Below, in pieces: positions 7,460-14,685 of a DNA stretch of 23,665 nt. The translations under genes were made by a program, and so were the position numbers. Source of the DNA: Susulua sp964536195 (GTDB lineage: Bacteria; Omnitrophota; Gorgyraeia; Duberdicusellales; 4484-171); assembly GCA_964536195.1 (NCBI GenBank), contig CAZHVO010000011.1, positions 1-23,665 on the forward strand. Direction: 5' to 3'. How positions within the stretch are numbered: the first letter of the stretch is position 1; every line of letters begins with the position of its first letter. Under the pieces are notes generated by a model. The model worked only from the letters and a program-made list of their open reading frames with translations, did not search any database and was not told where the DNA came from.

Positions 7460-8085
7460 GAGTAATTCTTTTTGGTTCACCAGGTTCAGGTAAGGGAACA
7501 CAAGCAACTCTGTTGGCAGATTTTCTTGGTGTCAGGAAGATATCCCTAGGAGATATCTTAAGAGGAGAGGTTAAAAAAGATAGCAGTTTGGGCCAAGAAG
7601 TAAAGAGCTATATGGAGCGAGGGGCTTTAGTCCCCGATGAATTAGTTTCACGGGTAATCGAAGAGAATGTTGATAGCAGTGGTTTTTTGCTTGATGGTTA
7701 TCCTCGCAATTTAGATCAGGCTAAGAGGTTGGATGAGATTTTATCTAAAAAAAATAGTAATATAGATAAAGTTGTCTATTTAGATATTGATCAGCAGACA
7801 ATAGTTGATCGTCTTTCTAAAAGAAGAGTTTGTAAATCCTGCGGCACCAATTATCACTTAGTAAGTTTACCTTCAAAGAAAGAAGGCATTTGTGATAAGT
7901 GCGAGGGCCAGTTAACACAGAGAAAAGATGATGATCCTCAGGTTATAAAAAAGCGGTGGTCAGTGTTTACTGATGAGGTTAATAAGATTTTAGAGTTTTA
8001 TCAGGATAAGAGTATGCTTGTTAAAGTTGATGGCCGGGGAGACATTAAAGAGATCTTTGAGAGAATAAAGCAAGAATTACAATGA
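7456..8085 (+). CDS. adk: Adenylate kinase, zinc-LID type
   Basis: Adenylate kinase interconverts ATP + AMP and 2 ADP in the cytoplasm. The 209-residue protein has the P-loop GSPGSGKGT at residues 7-15, the AMP-binding DGYPRN motif, and a long LID with four cysteines, C126/C129 and C146/C149. This is the zinc-binding arrangement seen in many Gram-positive and candidate-phylum enzymes and absent from E. coli Adk. It overlaps secY and map by 4 bases each, in the common secY-adk-map-infA order. Confidence 0.98.
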   Translation: MRVILFGSPGSGKGTQATLLADFLGVRKISLGDILRGEVKKDSSLGQEVKSYMERGALVPDELVSRVIEENVDSSGFLLDGYPRNLDQAKRLDEILSKKNSNIDKVVYLDIDQQTIVDRLSKRRVCKSCGTNYHLVSLPSKKEGICDKCEGQLTQRKDDDPQVIKKRWSVFTDEVNKILEFYQDKSMLVKVDGRGDIKEIFERIKQELQ

Positions 8086-8828
8086 GTGAACCTTTAAGCC
8101 GCCAGGATTTAAAAATAATGCGTAAGGCAGGCAAGGTGGCGGCAACGGTTTTAAAGAAACTAAAAGGTTTTATAAAGCCAGGAATTTCGACTAAAGATGT
8201 TGAACAGTTCTTTGAAGAAGAGTTAAGTAAGTATCCAGGCATGGAAGCAGCCTTTAAAGGTTTTATGAGCTATCCAGCCTCTTGTTGCGTTTCGGTTAAC
8301 GAAGAGATAATTCACGGGATTCCTTCCCAGAAGCTGATTAAGGATGGGGATTTGGTGAGCGTGGATTTGGGAATTAGGTATCAGGGGTTATTTGTGGATA
8401 CTGCTTATACCTATACAGTAGGCAAAGTTTCCCTTTTGGCTAAAAGGTTAATAGCAGTTACTAAGAAGTCGCTTAAGCAAGGAATAAGCCAAATGAGGGT
8501 TGGCAAAAGGATAGGAGATATAGGCTCGGCTATTCAAGAATACGTAGAGAAGAAGGGTTTTTCTGTTATTAGAAGATTTGTCGGTCATGGAATAGGCAGA
8601 AGCTTACATTTACCACCAGAAGTTCCCAATTTTGGAGCTGTTGGTCAAGGGAAAGAGTTGCTAGAAGGTTATGCTATTGCTGTTGAGCCTATGGTTTCAT
8701 CCGGCGACTTTAATGTAGATGTTTTAAGTGATGGATGGACTGTTAAGACTAGAGATAATTCTTTATCAGCTCACTTTGAACATACAATAGCGATAACTAA
8801 AAAAGGGCCTCAGGTATTAACTAAGTAA
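8082..8828 (+). CDS. map: Methionine aminopeptidase, type I
   Basis: MetAP removes the initiator methionine from nascent proteins. The 248-residue product has all five dinuclear metal ligands in the expected order: D95, D106, H169, E202 and E233, within SVDLGIRYQGLFVDTAYTY, RRFVGHGIGR, AIAVEPM and AHFEHTIAI. There is no N-terminal zinc-finger extension and no type II insert, so this is a compact type Ia enzyme. The ATGA overlap with adk suggests coupling to the ribosomal operon. Confidence 0.97.
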   Translation: MSEPLSRQDLKIMRKAGKVAATVLKKLKGFIKPGISTKDVEQFFEEELSKYPGMEAAFKGFMSYPASCCVSVNEEIIHGIPSQKLIKDGDLVSVDLGIRYQGLFVDTAYTYTVGKVSLLAKRLIAVTKKSLKQGISQMRVGKRIGDIGSAIQEYVEKKGFSVIRRFVGHGIGRSLHLPPEVPNFGAVGQGKELLEGYAIAVEPMVSSGDFNVDVLSDGWTVKTRDNSLSAHFEHTIAITKKGPQVLTK

Positions 8829-8843
8829 AGTATAGCGGTAAAT

Positions 8844-9062
8844 ATGGCAAAAGAAGAATTAATTGCGGTTGAGGGCGAGATAGTAGAAGCTCTACCAAAT
8901 GCGATGTTTAGAGTAAAGCTGGAAAATGGTCATATAGTTCTTGCCCATGTTTCCGGTAAGATGCGCATGCATTTTATTAGGATTCTTCCTGGAGACAAGG
9001 TAAAGTTGGAGCTTTCCCCTTATGATTTAGCAAGAGGAAGGATAACTTATAGAGAAAAATAA
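8844..9062 (+). CDS. infA: Translation initiation factor IF-1
   Basis: IF-1 binds the ribosomal A site during initiation. The 72-residue protein is one S1-type OB fold: VEGEIVEALPNAMFRVKLENG, ILAHVSGKMR-like region, IRILPGDKVKLELSPYDLARGRI and a TYREK terminus. Length and motifs match the family closely. It lies 15 bases after map and 13 before rpmJ. Confidence 0.97.
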   Translation: MAKEELIAVEGEIVEALPNAMFRVKLENGHIVLAHVSGKMRMHFIRILPGDKVKLELSPYDLARGRITYREK

Positions 9063-9075
9063 GTGTAGGTAAAAG

Positions 9076-9189
9076 ATGAAAGTTAAAGCGTCAGTTAAAA
9101 GAATTTGTGATAAGTGTAAGATAATAAAGAGAAAGAGGGTTGTGAGAGTAATTTGCAAGAACCCTAAGCATAAACAGAGGCAAGGGTAA
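9076..9189 (+). CDS. rpmJ: 50S ribosomal protein L36, zinc-binding form
   Basis: L36 is a very small zinc-ribbon protein of the large subunit that stabilises 23S rRNA. The 37-residue frame begins MKVKASVKRICDKCK and ends KNPKHKQRQG. It has C11, C14, C27 and H32, the C-C-C-H zinc site of the C+ form. Its position between infA and rpsM is the standard one. Confidence 0.97.
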   Translation: MKVKASVKRICDKCKIIKRKRVVRVICKNPKHKQRQG

Positions 9190-9206
9190 AGTAGAGAGGT
9201 GCTATA

Positions 9207-9575
9207 ATGCCAAGAATTTTCGGTGTAGACATTCCTAAGAATAAGAAGATAAAAATTGCCTTAAGGTATATTTACGGTATTGGTCCGGCCAATTCAGTTA
9301 AAATTCTTAATGATATTGGGATAGATCCCGAGAGAAAGGCGTCTGATTTAAGCGAAGAAGAAGTTTCTCAGATTGCTTCATTTATCCAGTCTCATTACCG
9401 GATAGAAGGAGAATTACGTCGTGAAATCTCTCAAAATATACGGAGATTAATTGATATAAGCAGTTATCGGGGCTCACGCCACAAGAAGTCGCTTCCGGTT
9501 CGCGGACAGCGCACTCGTTGTAATGCCCGTACTCGTAAGGGCCCTAAGCCGAGAGTAGGCGGAATTAAAAAGTAA
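9207..9575 (+). CDS. rpsM: 30S ribosomal protein S13
   Basis: S13 lies in the head of the small subunit and makes intersubunit bridges and P-tRNA contacts. The 122-residue product has the helix-two-turns-helix N-terminus (FGVDIPKNKKIKIALRYIYG), the LRREISQNIRRLIDISSYRG block and the basic tail LPVRGQRTRCNARTRKGP. Length is normal. An AGAGAGG sequence precedes the ATG. It opens the alpha-operon part: rpsM-rpsK-rpsD-rpoA-rplQ. Confidence 0.98.
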   Translation: MPRIFGVDIPKNKKIKIALRYIYGIGPANSVKILNDIGIDPERKASDLSEEEVSQIASFIQSHYRIEGELRREISQNIRRLIDISSYRGSRHKKSLPVRGQRTRCNARTRKGPKPRVGGIKK

Positions 9576-9589
9576 TATTAGGAGTAACA

Positions 9590-9982
9590 ATGGCTAAAAA
9601 GAAGAAAAAAGAAAGAAAAAAGAAGATACAGCTAGAATCTAGTCTTGGCGTAGCACATATTAAAGCTACTTTTAACAATACAATAATTTCTATTGCTGAT
9701 CTAAAAGGGAATGTCCTAGCTTGGGCTTCAGCTGGAGCTGTAGGGTTTAAGGGAACTAAGAAGTCTACTCCTTACGCAGCTCAAATCGCTTCTTTTAATG
9801 CAGCGAAACAGGTTAAAGAGATGGGTTTAAGAGAGTTGGAAGTTTTAGTTAAAGGCCCTGGTCCAGGGAGAGAGTCAGCTATTAGATCTCTTCAAGCTGC
9901 AGGCTTGAGCGTAAAGAAAATAAAAGATATTACTCCTATACCTCATAATGGGTGCAGGCCAAAGAAGAAGAGGAGAGTGTAG
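9590..9982 (+). CDS. rpsK: 30S ribosomal protein S11
   Basis: S11 is a platform protein near the E site that interacts with the Shine-Dalgarno helix. The 130-residue protein has a lysine-rich N-terminus, then VAHIKATFNNTIISI, WASAGAVGFKGTKKSTPYAA, VKGPGPGRESAIRSL and the conserved terminus TPIPHNGCRPKKKRRV. Length is typical. AGGAG precedes the ATG. It ends 1 base before rpsD. Confidence 0.98.
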   Translation: MAKKKKKERKKKIQLESSLGVAHIKATFNNTIISIADLKGNVLAWASAGAVGFKGTKKSTPYAAQIASFNAAKQVKEMGLRELEVLVKGPGPGRESAIRSLQAAGLSVKKIKDITPIPHNGCRPKKKRRV

Positions 9983-9983
9983 T

Positions 9984-10613
9984 ATGGGAAGGTATACAGA
10001 CGCAAAGTGTAGATTATGTCGAAGAGCAGGAGAAAAGTTATTCATAAAGGGACCAAGATGTATAACTGAAAAGTGTTCGTTTTCTAAACGACCGACACCT
10101 CCTGGTAGCGCTGTTCCAAAACGGGCAAGACCTACTAATTACGCCCTGCAGTTAAGGGAAAAGCAAAAAGTAAAGAGAATGTATGGGATGCTGGAGAAGC
10201 AGTTTAAAAGATTCTTTCTGATGGCTCATAAGACCAGGGGAGTTACCGGTAGAGTGTTAATCCAATTTCTAGAGAGACGACTAGATAATATTATTTATCG
10301 CACTCTTTTTGCTTTCTCTCGTAATCATGCCCGACAAATAGTACAACATGGGTTTGTATTTATTAACGGGAAAAGAGTAAATATACCATCGTATATAGTT
10401 AAAGAAGGAGAAAAAATCCAGATAAAGGCAAAAGATAGTATAAAGACAGATTTAAAAGGAAATGTTGAAATAAACTCAAAAGAAAGAAGTGTTCCTACTT
10501 GGATGAAAGTAGATAATAATAATCTTGAGGTAAGCATTTCGCGTCTTCCTGAAAAAGAAGATTTAGTTATTTCGGTTAATGAACAGTTAATTGTAGAACT
10601 TTATTCTAAGTAA
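9984..10613 (+). CDS. rpsD: 30S ribosomal protein S4, zinc-binding form
   Basis: S4 is a primary assembly protein of the 16S 5' domain and a fidelity factor. The 209-residue product starts MGRYTDAKCRLCRRAGEKLF and has C9, C12, C26 and C31, the zinc knuckle of the C+ type. A C-terminal S4 RNA-binding domain follows (LERRLDNIIYRTLFAFSRNHARQIVQHG, VNIPSYIVKEGEKIQIK). A longer in-frame reading begins at 9948 inside rpsK, but the MGRY start after the rpsK stop matches the family exactly. rpoA follows after 38 bases. Confidence 0.97.
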   Translation: MGRYTDAKCRLCRRAGEKLFIKGPRCITEKCSFSKRPTPPGSAVPKRARPTNYALQLREKQKVKRMYGMLEKQFKRFFLMAHKTRGVTGRVLIQFLERRLDNIIYRTLFAFSRNHARQIVQHGFVFINGKRVNIPSYIVKEGEKIQIKAKDSIKTDLKGNVEINSKERSVPTWMKVDNNNLEVSISRLPEKEDLVISVNEQLIVELYSK

Positions 10614-10651
10614 AATAATTAGAAATCTAATATAGTGATAGGAGGTAAAAG

Positions 10652-11638
10652 ATGGGGATAACCTGGCGGGATTTTCAATTTCCTAAGCGAATAACAGTTG
10701 AACAAGATTCGTATAGCCCAAACTACGGTAGAATCATTGCTGAACCCTTAGAGAGAGGCTATGGAGTAACTTTAGGTAATAGCTTGAGGAGGGTTCTCCT
10801 TTCTTCTATTGAAGGTGCAGCAGTAACTTCAGTTAAGATAGACGGGGTTTCTCATGAGTTTTCAACTATAGAGGGAGTCCTGGAGGATGTTCCGGAGATC
10901 ATACTTAACATCAAGAATCTTGTTTTAAGGTCATACTCTCGTTCGCCAAAGAAGATCACAATTAAAGAAGATGGCGAAAAAGAAATAAAGGCAAAGGATA
11001 TTATAACTGATGAGACCATTGAAGTAATAAATCCTGAGCTACATATTGCTACCATTACTTCTAAAAAGGCAAAATTAAACATCGAGATGGAAGTAGGTAG
11101 AGGCCGGGGGTTTGTTTCTGCTGAGATCAATAAGCGCGAAGGTATGCCTTTAGGGATTATTCCGATTGATTCTGTATTTACTCCGGTTAAGCGTGTAGCC
11201 TTTAAAGTAGAGAATACCCGTGTTGGTAAGAGAACCGACTATGATAAGTTAATTTTGGAGATTTTTACCAATGCCAGCATTGAACCTAAAGAGGCTTTAA
11301 TCTATGCCGCTAAGGCGATGAATAAGCATTTGGAGCTTTTCTTTACTTTGGGTGAACTTCCCGAGGAAGAATATGAAGAGTTGACTCCTGAGGAGTCTTC
11401 CTTTTATGAGAAGCTAAAGCTTCCAGTTTCAGAATTAGAGCTCTCAGTGCGTAGCAACAATTGTCTTCGTGAAGCCAATATAAAAAATTTGGTTGAGTTA
11501 GTTGAGAAGACAGAACCAGAAATCCTAGCCTATAGGAATTTTGGTAAAAAGTCCTTGAATGAGGTTATAGCATTGCTTAAGACAATGGGACTTTCTTTAG
11601 GAACAAAAATAGACAAAGATAAATTGAATATGCTATGA
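10652..11638 (+). CDS. rpoA: RNA polymerase subunit alpha
   Basis: Alpha dimerises to scaffold RNA polymerase and its C-terminal domain binds UP elements and activators. The 328-residue protein has the N-terminal assembly domain (PLERGYGVTLGNSLRRVLLSS, EGAAVTSVKIDGVSHEFSTI, RTDYDKLILEIFTNASIEP) and, after an acidic linker, the two-HhH C-terminal domain. There LELSVRSNNCLREANI supplies the Arg and Asn that contact DNA in E. coli (R265, N268 equivalents). An AGGAGGT lies 5 bases before the ATG. It overlaps rplQ by 4 bases. Confidence 0.98.
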   Translation: MGITWRDFQFPKRITVEQDSYSPNYGRIIAEPLERGYGVTLGNSLRRVLLSSIEGAAVTSVKIDGVSHEFSTIEGVLEDVPEIILNIKNLVLRSYSRSPKKITIKEDGEKEIKAKDIITDETIEVINPELHIATITSKKAKLNIEMEVGRGRGFVSAEINKREGMPLGIIPIDSVFTPVKRVAFKVENTRVGKRTDYDKLILEIFTNASIEPKEALIYAAKAMNKHLELFFTLGELPEEEYEELTPEESSFYEKLKLPVSELELSVRSNNCLREANIKNLVELVEKTEPEILAYRNFGKKSLNEVIALLKTMGLSLGTKIDKDKLNML

Positions 11639-12171
11639 GACATAGGAAGAAAAGTGAAAGATTCTCACGTCCGCGAGCCCAAAGGAAGGCTTTAGTTAAG
11701 TCATTACTAAGGGCCGTTATTATCAACGAAAGGATAACTACAACTACTTCCCGGGCTAAGTATCTAAGAGGTGCAGTTGATAGATTAATTACCTGGGCTA
11801 AGAAAGGGACTCTATCTGGTAGGCGTCTTGCCTATCGAGTCCTGGGAGACCATAAACTGGTAAAGAGGCTTTTTAATGAAATTGGGCCGCGGTTTAGGAA
11901 TATAAGCGGAGGGTATACTCGTTGTTTACGTGTCAGTAATCGTAAAGGTGACGGGGCTCCACTTTCCCTAATTGAGTTAACAAGGATTGTTAAGATAGAC
12001 AAGCCTGACAAGCGGAAAGTTAAAGAAACTGGAGCTAAAAAAACTGAAGTTAAAGAAACTGTCAAGGAAGAGGATAAGAAGAAAGTTCCTCCTAAGAAGG
12101 AAGCAAAGCCTAAGAAGGGTTTTGTCTCCGGTGTAAGAAAGATCTTTAAAAAAGAGAGAGACGCTCTTTAG
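11635..12171 (+). CDS. rplQ: 50S ribosomal protein L17 with a long lysine-rich C-terminal tail
   Basis: L17 sits near the exit tunnel on the large subunit. Residues 1 to about 122 are a normal L17 (MRHRKKSERFSRPRAQRKAL, ITTTTSRAKYLRGAVDRLI, GPRFRNISGGYTRCLRVSNR, GDGAPLSLIELTRIV). The total is 178 residues, against about 115-130 usually. The extra 55 or so residues are rich in Lys and Glu, contain a repeated KVKET/EVKET segment, and end with a different basic-hydrophobic patch, GFVSGVRKIFKKERDAL. The start shares ATGA with rpoA. Part of the transcript terminator lies within its last codons. Confidence 0.97.
   Translation: MRHRKKSERFSRPRAQRKALVKSLLRAVIINERITTTTSRAKYLRGAVDRLITWAKKGTLSGRRLAYRVLGDHKLVKRLFNEIGPRFRNISGGYTRCLRVSNRKGDGAPLSLIELTRIVKIDKPDKRKVKETGAKKTEVKETVKEEDKKKVPPKKEAKPKKGFVSGVRKIFKKERDAL
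12017..12060 (+). repeat. 30-base-period direct repeat in the rplQ tail
   Basis: The 14-mer AAGTTAAAGAAACT occurs at 12017-12030 and again at 12047-12060, exactly 30 bases (10 codons) apart. It encodes KVKET and EVKET in the same frame, so the charged tail of L17 looks partly built by an in-frame duplication. Confidence 0.8.
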
Positions 12172-12195
12172 AAGAGGCGATAGAGCGTTTTGTTT
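12160..12195 (+). terminator. Candidate rho-independent terminator of the ribosomal superoperon
   Basis: ACGCTCT (12161-12167) pairs with AGAGCGT (12182-12188), with a possible G-T closing pair outside, and is followed by TTTTGTTT (12188-12195). The left arm lies in the last codons of rplQ. The loop is 14 bases and a competing smaller hairpin CTCTT/AAGAG (12164-12176) is possible. The 7-bp stem and interrupted T-tract suggest a modest terminator with some readthrough into the next gene, for which I see no convincing promoter. Confidence 0.6.
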
Positions 12196-12219
12196 GAAGC
12201 ATAATTAAGGAGAGGGGGT

Positions 12220-13380
12220 ATGATAAATCCGCAGGTTTCTTCGCTTAATAAGTCAGCCACTTTAAAGATAACCGCCTTAACTAAAAAATTAATAAGAGAA
12301 GGCAAAGATGTCGTAAATTTCGCTGGCGGTGAGCCAGATTTCGATACCCCTTTATTCATAAAAGAAGAAGCCAAAACTGCTATTGATCAGGGACTTACCA
12401 AATATACCCCTTCTGCCGGAAGGGTTGAACTAAAAGAAGCAATAGCCGCTAAACTGAACCAAGAAAACAATATAAAAGCTTCGGCTGATAATGTAATTGT
12501 TACTTCCGGTGCGAAGTACTCTATATTTGTGGCTATGTTTAGCCTGCTAGGGCCTGGTGATGAGGTAATTATACCTTCGCCTTACTGGGTGAGTTATCCT
12601 GAGATGGTTAAGCTTACTTTGGCAAAAACAGTAGTTTTAACTACAAGTGAGTCTAATGACTTTAAGATTGACCCGGTTCAGCTAGAAAAAGTCATAACTC
12701 CTAAAACTAAACTTCTAATTCTTAATTACCCAAGTAACCCTACCGGAATAACTTATTCACGGGAGGAGCTAGAGGCAATCCTTAAAGTAGTTAAAGAGAA
12801 GAAGATTTTTGTTCTTAGTGATGAGATTTATGAAGTTTTAACCTATGATGGTCGAGAGCATGTGAGTTTTGCGTCTTTACCAGGGGCATATGAATCGACC
12901 ATAACCGTAAATGGTTTTTCAAAAACATTCTCTATGACTGGTTGGCGTATTGGCTATCTTGTGGCTGATCAAAAAATAATTAATGAGATTTCGAAAATGA
13001 TCGACCATACTACCTCTTGTGCTTCTTCTATATCTCAAAGTGCAGCTTTAGCTGCTTTGGGTAATAAAGATTGGCAAGGTCAGATAAGGAGTAAATTTCA
13101 AGAGAGGCGTGATGCTATTTGGGAAGGGCTCTCGGATTTTTCAGAGTTAAAGCCAGTTAAACCCCAGGGTACTTTCTATTTGTTTTGTGATATTCGTGGT
13201 AGTGGCTTGGGATCTTTTGATTTTTCAACCCGACTATTAGAAAACTTCCTAACTTCTTGCATACCAGCAGATCCTTTTGGCCAAAAAGGGTATCTACGAA
13301 TAAGTTTTTCGACCTCTTTAGAACAGATTGCCAAGGGGGTTGGGAGGATAGGAGAGTTTTTAGCTACCCTAAAAAAATAA
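12220..13380 (+). CDS. aspC: Class I pyridoxal-phosphate aminotransferase, probably aspartate aminotransferase
   Basis: The enzyme is expected to exchange the amino group between aspartate and 2-oxoglutarate, giving oxaloacetate and glutamate. The 386-residue product has the fold-type I landmarks: VNFAGGEPDFDTP near the N-terminus, TKYTPSAG, NYPSNPTG with N173, DEIYE, the PLP lysine K235 in GFSKTFSMTGWRIGY, and the carboxylate-binding R360 in YLRISFSTS. These fit the Thermus-like aspartate aminotransferase subgroup, though related prephenate or alanine aminotransferases cannot be excluded. AAGGAG lies 7 bases before the ATG. It is 4 bases upstream of the dehydratase large subunit, so it probably feeds the same pathway. 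Confidence 0.9.
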   Translation: MINPQVSSLNKSATLKITALTKKLIREGKDVVNFAGGEPDFDTPLFIKEEAKTAIDQGLTKYTPSAGRVELKEAIAAKLNQENNIKASADNVIVTSGAKYSIFVAMFSLLGPGDEVIIPSPYWVSYPEMVKLTLAKTVVLTTSESNDFKIDPVQLEKVITPKTKLLILNYPSNPTGITYSREELEAILKVVKEKKIFVLSDEIYEVLTYDGREHVSFASLPGAYESTITVNGFSKTFSMTGWRIGYLVADQKIINEISKMIDHTTSCASSISQSAALAALGNKDWQGQIRSKFQERRDAIWEGLSDFSELKPVKPQGTFYLFCDIRGSGLGSFDFSTRLLENFLTSCIPADPFGQKGYLRISFSTSLEQIAKGVGRIGEFLATLKK

Positions 13381-13384
13381 TTGA

Positions 13385-14635
13385 ATGGCTAAAACAATAA
13401 TTGAGAAGATACTTTCTTCTCACTCGAATTCTTCATTGAAGGCAGGAGACGTTGGGATATGCAAAGTTGATTTTTGCTTTTCCCAGGACGGGACCACTTC
13501 TTTAGTTTTAGAAGCTATTGCCAAATCAAAGGGCAAGCTCCTTAGACCTAAGAAGTATGCGATGTTTATCGACCACAGTAGCCCTTCACCAAACCTTGGC
13601 GTATCTAGGATTCATTCTGGTATGCGCCAATTCTCAAAAAAAAATAAGAATTTATTTTTTGATGTTGGTTGTGGCATATCGCATCAATTAATAATCGAGA
13701 AAGGATTCGCTTGGCCGGGTGCACTCATTCTAGGGGCTGACTCTCATACTTCAACTGCTGGTGTCTTGGGTGCTGCAGCCTTTGGGGTTGGTTCTACTGA
13801 TTTAGCCGTAACTATTATTACTGGAAAGAATTGGTTCAAGGTTCCCGAGACCCAAAAAATAATCATTAAAGGTAAAATACCCAAGGGAGTCTATAGCAAG
13901 GATATAATTCTGCATATAATTAATGACTTGGGAGCGAATGGATCTACCTATAAGTCAGTAGAATTTTCCGGAGAAGTTGTCGATAAGTTATCTTTAGACG
14001 CTAGATTCACCATTACCAATATGACTATTGAATTTGGCGCAAAGTGCGGTTTGATGGCCCCTGATGCAAAAACCTTAACTTTTCTCCGCAAAAAGGGCCT
14101 TGAGAAACTTAAACCAGTCTACCCTGATAAAAATTGTAATTATGAGAGAGTGATTGAATATGATATTTCTAACTTGTCTCCGCAGGTAGCTAAGCCTCAT
14201 AGCGTAGACAATGGCTGTGCAGTTGAAGAAGTCCAAGGAAAAAAAATCAACCAAGCCTTTCTAGGTACTTGTACTAACGGACGCTTAGAGGATTTAGAAA
14301 TTGGCGCTAAGATTATAAAGGGCAAAAGGATAGACAAAGATACTAAGTTATTAGTGGCGCCAGCCTCTAGTGATATTTTCTTAGCGGCACTACAAAAGGG
14401 TCTAATAAAAACATTTATAGAGGCTGGAGCAATTATATTACCTGTTGGATGTGGTCCTTGCGTTGGGACCCACCAAGGTGTTCCGGCAGATGGGGAAGTA
14501 ACGATTTCTACAGCTAATAGAAATTTTAAAGGCCGGATGGGGAATGCCAAGAGTTTTATCTATCTAGCTTCACCAGCAACAGTCATAGCTTCAGCAATTA
14601 AGGGTGAGATTACTGATCCCAGAAGATATTTGTAA
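13385..14635 (+). CDS. Aconitase / 3-isopropylmalate dehydratase family, large subunit (LeuC/HacA-like)
   Basis: This is the [4Fe-4S] catalytic subunit of a two-subunit hydro-lyase. The 416-residue product follows the short archaeal-type LeuC/HacA plan. It has DGTTSLVLEAI, FIDHSSPSPN, GISHQ, GADSHTSTAGVLGA, and the cluster cysteines C296 (GTCTNGRLEDLE) and C356/C359 (GCGPCVGTHQG), ending with NRNFKGRMG and ITDPRRYL. Substrates in the family include isopropylmalate, homoaconitate and aconitate. The absence of leuA or leuB here and the neighbouring isocitrate-type and malate dehydrogenases make aconitate plausible. Its partner subunit is not adjacent: pilT intervenes. A run of nine A (13636-13644) lies in the coding region without breaking the frame. 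Confidence 0.9.
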   Translation: MAKTIIEKILSSHSNSSLKAGDVGICKVDFCFSQDGTTSLVLEAIAKSKGKLLRPKKYAMFIDHSSPSPNLGVSRIHSGMRQFSKKNKNLFFDVGCGISHQLIIEKGFAWPGALILGADSHTSTAGVLGAAAFGVGSTDLAVTIITGKNWFKVPETQKIIIKGKIPKGVYSKDIILHIINDLGANGSTYKSVEFSGEVVDKLSLDARFTITNMTIEFGAKCGLMAPDAKTLTFLRKKGLEKLKPVYPDKNCNYERVIEYDISNLSPQVAKPHSVDNGCAVEEVQGKKINQAFLGTCTNGRLEDLEIGAKIIKGKRIDKDTKLLVAPASSDIFLAALQKGLIKTFIEAGAIILPVGCGPCVGTHQGVPADGEVTISTANRNFKGRMGNAKSFIYLASPATVIASAIKGEITDPRRYL

Positions 14636-14658
14636 ATTTTGGATAATAAATATATAAT
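14630..14658 (+). promoter_or_regulatory. Candidate sigma-70 promoter for pilT
   Basis: TTGTAA (14630-14635) and a perfect TATAAT (14653-14658) are separated by 17 bases. The -35 box overlaps the stop codon of the upstream gene. With the GAGGAGG ribosome site at 14671-14677, this 50-base gap could give pilT and the genes after it their own transcript. The -10 box lies in very A/T-rich sequence, which weakens the inference. Confidence 0.45.
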
Positions 14659-14669
14659 AATAATAATAA
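14655..14669 (+). repeat. Trinucleotide repeat (TAA)5 in the pilT leader
   Basis: Five tandem TAA units start inside the candidate -10 box and end just before the ribosome binding site. Being outside the coding region, a change in copy number would alter leader length rather than the reading frame. Confidence 0.85.
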
Positions 14670-14685
14670 AGAGGAGGAAAGTACT

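Noticed and set aside
10619..10630. Palindrome TTAGAAATCTAA before rpoA as a terminator or regulatory hairpin
   Set aside because: The stem is only 4-5 A/T-rich pairs with no T-run, and rpoA has a strong ribosome site directly after it.
12172..12219. A promoter ahead of the aminotransferase gene (CATAAT at 12200)
   Set aside because: No acceptable -35 box lies 16-18 bases upstream; readthrough from the ribosomal operon is equally plausible.
13636..13644. A run of nine A in the dehydratase large subunit gene as a possible programmed frameshift
   Set aside because: The gene continues in frame on both sides with conserved motifs, and no alternative product is evident; slippage remains possible but unsupported.
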